64,000 nt of DNA from Pegea sp. RAD2-039 (lineage: Eukaryota; Chordata; Thaliacea; Salpida; Salpidae): contig JAQGEQ010000097.1 in the NCBI GenBank assembly GCA_034620365.1, positions 62,001 to 126,000 on the forward strand, written 5' to 3'. The position numbers were made by a program, and so were the translations under genes. The notes beneath the pieces were generated by a model. That model was not told the DNA's origin. It did not search any database and saw only the letters and a program-made list of their open reading frames with translations. How positions within the stretch are numbered: position 1 is the first letter of the stretch; each line of letters starts with the position of its first letter. Shown in pieces: positions 61,211 to 64,000 of the stretch.

Positions 61211-61424
61211 ATGAGTAATTTTGGCTATTTGCTTTTGTGTGCTTGTTTGTTGCTTGTACCGTATCAAGCAGAGACAGATAGAAAAAGGTAATATTACTTT
61301 TATATTAAAAAATTCCAAGTTATTCAATGATAAACTTACAGAAACGTTAAAAACACTTCATCAATTTTTTAGGAGATATTTTTATGTCCTGTCCAATCAC
61401 AACTTTTTACCGCGACTTTTTTGA
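61211..61424 (+). CDS. Possible small secreted peptide precursor
   Basis: Two exons, 61211-61287 and 61373-61424, joined by an 85-b GT-AG intron, give 42 residues. The start MSNFGYLLLCACLLLVPYQA is a good signal peptide: short polar N-terminus, Leu/Cys-rich hydrophobic core, then small residues for cleavage before ETDRKRR. The basic KRR run could be a prohormone cleavage site, releasing a 16-residue peptide ending FLPRLF; there is no Gly for amidation. AATAAA at 61621-61626 lies about 200 b downstream. The acceptor at 61372 is preceded by a T-run. No family recognised, and a second exon chosen at a later acceptor (after 61472) would also stay open briefly. Short length makes chance possible. 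Confidence 0.35.
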
Positions 61425-61426
61425 CA

Positions 61427-62660
61427 GATTGAAATGATTAGGCACCAGGTACCGATTATGAGCAGAGGTGATTATCCAATTTGTTTCCAGATAACATTTA
61501 TATCTTTAAATTTGGTATAAACAAGAGGCAGATACGAAGAAGTGAACCAAATTCCAAAGGATTTGAGATAAGGAAATATTAAAATGTAAATTTTGTCGCT
61601 TTTTGGTTGTTAAAGTTAAAAATAAAGTTTTTAAAGCTACAAACTTATTTGCATATTTTCTATTTAGCTAATTTCTAAATTGAAATAATATCAAATAACA
61701 AAAAAATTGCTGTCATAAAATCAATGTTTTTTTGCCTAAAATTTAATTTGAATTTTAGAATACTGAAGATACAATTGTTTTAAGGTGTTTACTATATGAG
61801 TTATCATTTTGAAATATCTCCAGGTAAAAAGTCAACACCAATCACAAACTTATATTTTTCATTTTATTATGATTAGAGCCTCTAAACAAAGTCCTAAGTT
61901 TGATATATATTGATATTTACAAGATCTATTGATAAATTGAATTTCATTTTAAAAAACTTTAAGAACTTTTGTTTTACAAAAATGTTTATTTGGAAGTTTA
62001 TTAAATATACAAAGATACATTTGTTGTAAAAGTCAATTCATTTTATTGACTTCACTAATTGTAAAATAAACTTTTAAAAGTGTTTTAAGAAGCTAAAAGA
62101 AATAAAGAAGACCTTTAATCAGATTTTAATTAGTATATTTACGAAATACTTCAAATTCATCAAAACTCATGTCATCGTTTTAGAGATCGTCATAAAGATG
62201 TCAATAAAAAAGTGAAAAAAAATTAATGAAAAATTGAACTATGGTTTGGTTAGTTTCAAAATAATACAAAAAAATCAATTATTAAAACGATTTCAGCTCG
62301 ACAGAAATTTTTAAAGTAAAGGCAATAAATTAGAATTGAATAACTAAAACACTAAAGATTAAATGATGTTCTTATAAAAGTACAAAAAGAAGTTTAAAGT
62401 TTTCAAACAACAAACTTTTGTGTCATCAAAATAAATATCAATACAGAAATGTATCAACATAAAAACTTTCTAGTTTTAGAGTCAGTTAACTAGAAATGCT
62501 TATTTTCACATTTCCTTCTCGTATCAGTTCCAGTAATCTAAGAGTATCACATAAATATACAGAACCATTTTGTTTATAACTTCCAAAGTAAAAAAACGAT
62601 TTTAGAAATGAACAAATCAAAACTGATTGAAACTTGAAAGCAGCGGGTGTAGCTTCAAAA
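61427..62660. other. AT-rich intergenic, nothing seen
   Basis: Apart from the AATAAA at 61621, nothing recognised. The short minus frame at 62486-62677 is 3' flank of the next gene. Confidence 0.4.
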
Positions 62661-62669
62661 GGATAAAAG

Positions 62670-63661
62670 TTAATCATCTTCAGCAGAACGTTCTGATTTG
62701 TTCAGAGCCATCTGTAGCTTTTCAGCATTAGCAGAAGTTCCACTATGCATCATCCAAAGCTTAAGAAGAAGTCCCAAGCGCTCTCTGTTCACAATATTGA
62801 TGTCTTTAGATGATTGATTTGGAAATCTTGTGCGGATATAGCTAGCAACTTTCATCCATTTTAAAGGTGAACAGTTACAGTTAGATGTTGAATTAGAAGA
62901 TGTAGTTGATGACGCAGAGTCTTCTTCTTCAGTTGATCGGACGATATTTTTATCTGAAATGTTTGGAAGAGTCTTAATGAAACTATTCGTCCAATAAAGA
63001 TGCTTGCACAGATGTTCCCATTTCATTGGATTGAATTGATTTCTAACAAGAGCTGCTGCTTCTTTAAGATCTGTTTACATTTATGAATGATTAATTGAAT
63101 TAATTTTTACTTTTTCTTACGTTCTGCTCTTGTTTTAAGCACAAAGGTCTTTTCACGAACTGCTGGAAGAGGAATATTCAGTTTAACAGCTTGATATTGT
63201 TGCCTCAAAATCTCTGGGTCGCTTTTTTGATGATATCTATCAAAGTATAGAAACCAGCATTAGAAGATTTGAATTTTAAACAAATTTATGAATGAATCTT
63301 TCAAGTAGAAAAGACCTCCGATGCCAAGCAGCTCGAATAAGACGGATCTTCAGCATCTTTTCTTGTAACATTTCAACCTCGTTTTCACTGATCACTAATT
63401 TATCAGCTGTTCTACTTCTAATCTGCTTCAGAGAGCTTGAATGAGACTTTAGAAGAATGAAACTGAGAGAAAAAAATCATCTTTAAGACTATTCATTTGT
63501 TCTTCATCTCACCTTCTTTCTCGAACTTCTAACTTCGTTTTCGTCGAATTTAAACGCTTTAAAATAGCTCTTTGACGAGTTTGTAAATGTTCAGGATTTT
63601 CAATTTCTTTGTTCATCTGAATTTTCATTTTTATTATTCTGTTTTGACCTTCAAGTCTCAT
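62670..63661 (-). CDS. Coiled-coil protein with C-terminal Death-like domain
   Basis: Four exons (63661-63513, 63462-63316, 63236-63121, 63070-62670) encode 270 residues from the first in-frame ATG. The N-terminal half is helical and charged (HLQTRQRAILKRLNSTKTKL, ENEVEMLQEKMLKIRLIRAA), likely coiled coil. After a Ser/Thr-rich linker (SASSTTSSNSTSN) the end, LKWMKVASYIRTRF through LLLKLWMMHSG to EKLQMALNKSERS, follows the Death-domain pattern of a Trp in helix 1, Leu-Leu-x-x-Trp in helix 4/5 and a closing Leu-x-x-Ala-Leu helix. Death domains mediate homotypic protein assembly. The frame continues upstream of the ATG into another exon ending at 63749 (KKIFERKTDTTVFIRDIKK), whose start I could not find, so the 5' end is uncertain. 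The specific family is not recognised. Confidence 0.6.
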
Positions 63662-63749
63662 AATCTCCTAAAAAACATAAACTATTAAGCAGTTGGAAAA
63701 GTGGTTTAAATTATTCATCAATTTCTTCAATCAAAAATAAATCTGAACC

Positions 63750-64000
63750 TTTTTTATATCGCGAATAAAAACTGTTGTATCTGTTTTCCTTTCAAAAATC
63801 TTTTTTAAATATTTGGGAATTTGTTACGCAAGCAAAAACCGAGTAATTAAAAATCTGTGCTTGTGTAATAACACAGCTTTTAATTTTGATTTGATTGGTT
63901 AAAACACATTGTAATTGGTTTCATAATTGGTTTTTAATTGATTTTTCGGCTAATGAAGTTTTCATTAGGTAATAGATAGCTAACAATCGTGTTATTTTAT
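63750..64000. other. Possible 5' exon and upstream of Death-like gene
   Basis: A minus-strand frame from about 63812 to 63749 ends at a GTTCAG donor in phase with the exon at 63667, but an in-frame TAA closes it upstream and no ATG or clean acceptor is present. It may be part of a first exon with translation starting later at 63661. Confidence 0.3.

Noticed and set aside
1..64000. tRNA, rRNA or other structured RNA genes
   Set aside because: No segment with convincing tRNA box B plus cloverleaf pairing, nor rRNA or snRNA blocks, was recognised by eye; a covariance-model scan would be decisive.

Overview
This window is AT-rich nuclear DNA from an invertebrate animal. The genes are split by GT-AG introns, many of them short (about 50-300 b), and the conserved set is animal-type: epsin, REPS, SIRT1, MFSD6, IQCK, RRN3, an SLC22 carrier and a SOUL/HEBP protein. 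IQCK suggests a lineage with cilia. The sequence alone does not fix the phylum. Gene models below were built by hand from reading frame, splice sites and family knowledge; for eight of the nine multi-exon models exon phases close without a frameshift from start to stop (the Death-like-domain gene closes too, but its 5' end is uncertain).

Layout. 1-1342: last exon of an epsin gene (+), its ENTH exons lying upstream of the window. 2.5-4.4 kb: a TG-rich microsatellite, a 111-113 b tandem repeat and a LINE 3' end. 6440-7231: intronless RING-H2 gene (-). 8.4-13.5 kb: LINE debris, including an endonuclease-domain fragment at 11.0-11.7 kb. 13.7-14.0 kb: a GC-rich dispersed element with a relative at 53.4 kb. 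16057-16872: SOUL/heme-binding protein (+, 4 exons). 19132-23404: REPS, an EH-domain endocytic adaptor (-, 11 exons). 26588-31892: SLC22-type organic ion transporter (+, 14 exons). 33747-38446: SIRT1 deacetylase (-, 14 exons) with an expanding repeat tail. 38.9-43.8 kb: a retrotransposon patch with a degenerate LINE of one family, a 5'-truncated but ORF-intact LINE of a second family (40253-42151, -), and a deleted relative. 45261-49807: MFSD6-type transporter (-, 12 exons). 51364-53262: IQCK (+, 8 exons). 54890-58260: RRN3/TIF-IA (+, 16 exons). 61211-61424: possible two-exon secreted peptide (+). 62670-63661: gene with coiled-coil and C-terminal Death-like domain (-), 5' end uncertain.

The genes do not form an operon or one pathway. 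Epsin (NPF motifs) and REPS (EH domain, which binds NPF) both belong to clathrin endocytosis, but their presence on one contig may be chance. SIRT1 and RRN3 both bear on rDNA transcription in other animals. I saw no clear new multi-gene system. The most interesting leads are the exact 135-b repeats in the SIRT1 tail next to a conserved ESA-like segment, the GC-rich dispersed element, the possible secreted peptide, and the stem-loop-like 3' end shared by copies of the LINE family.
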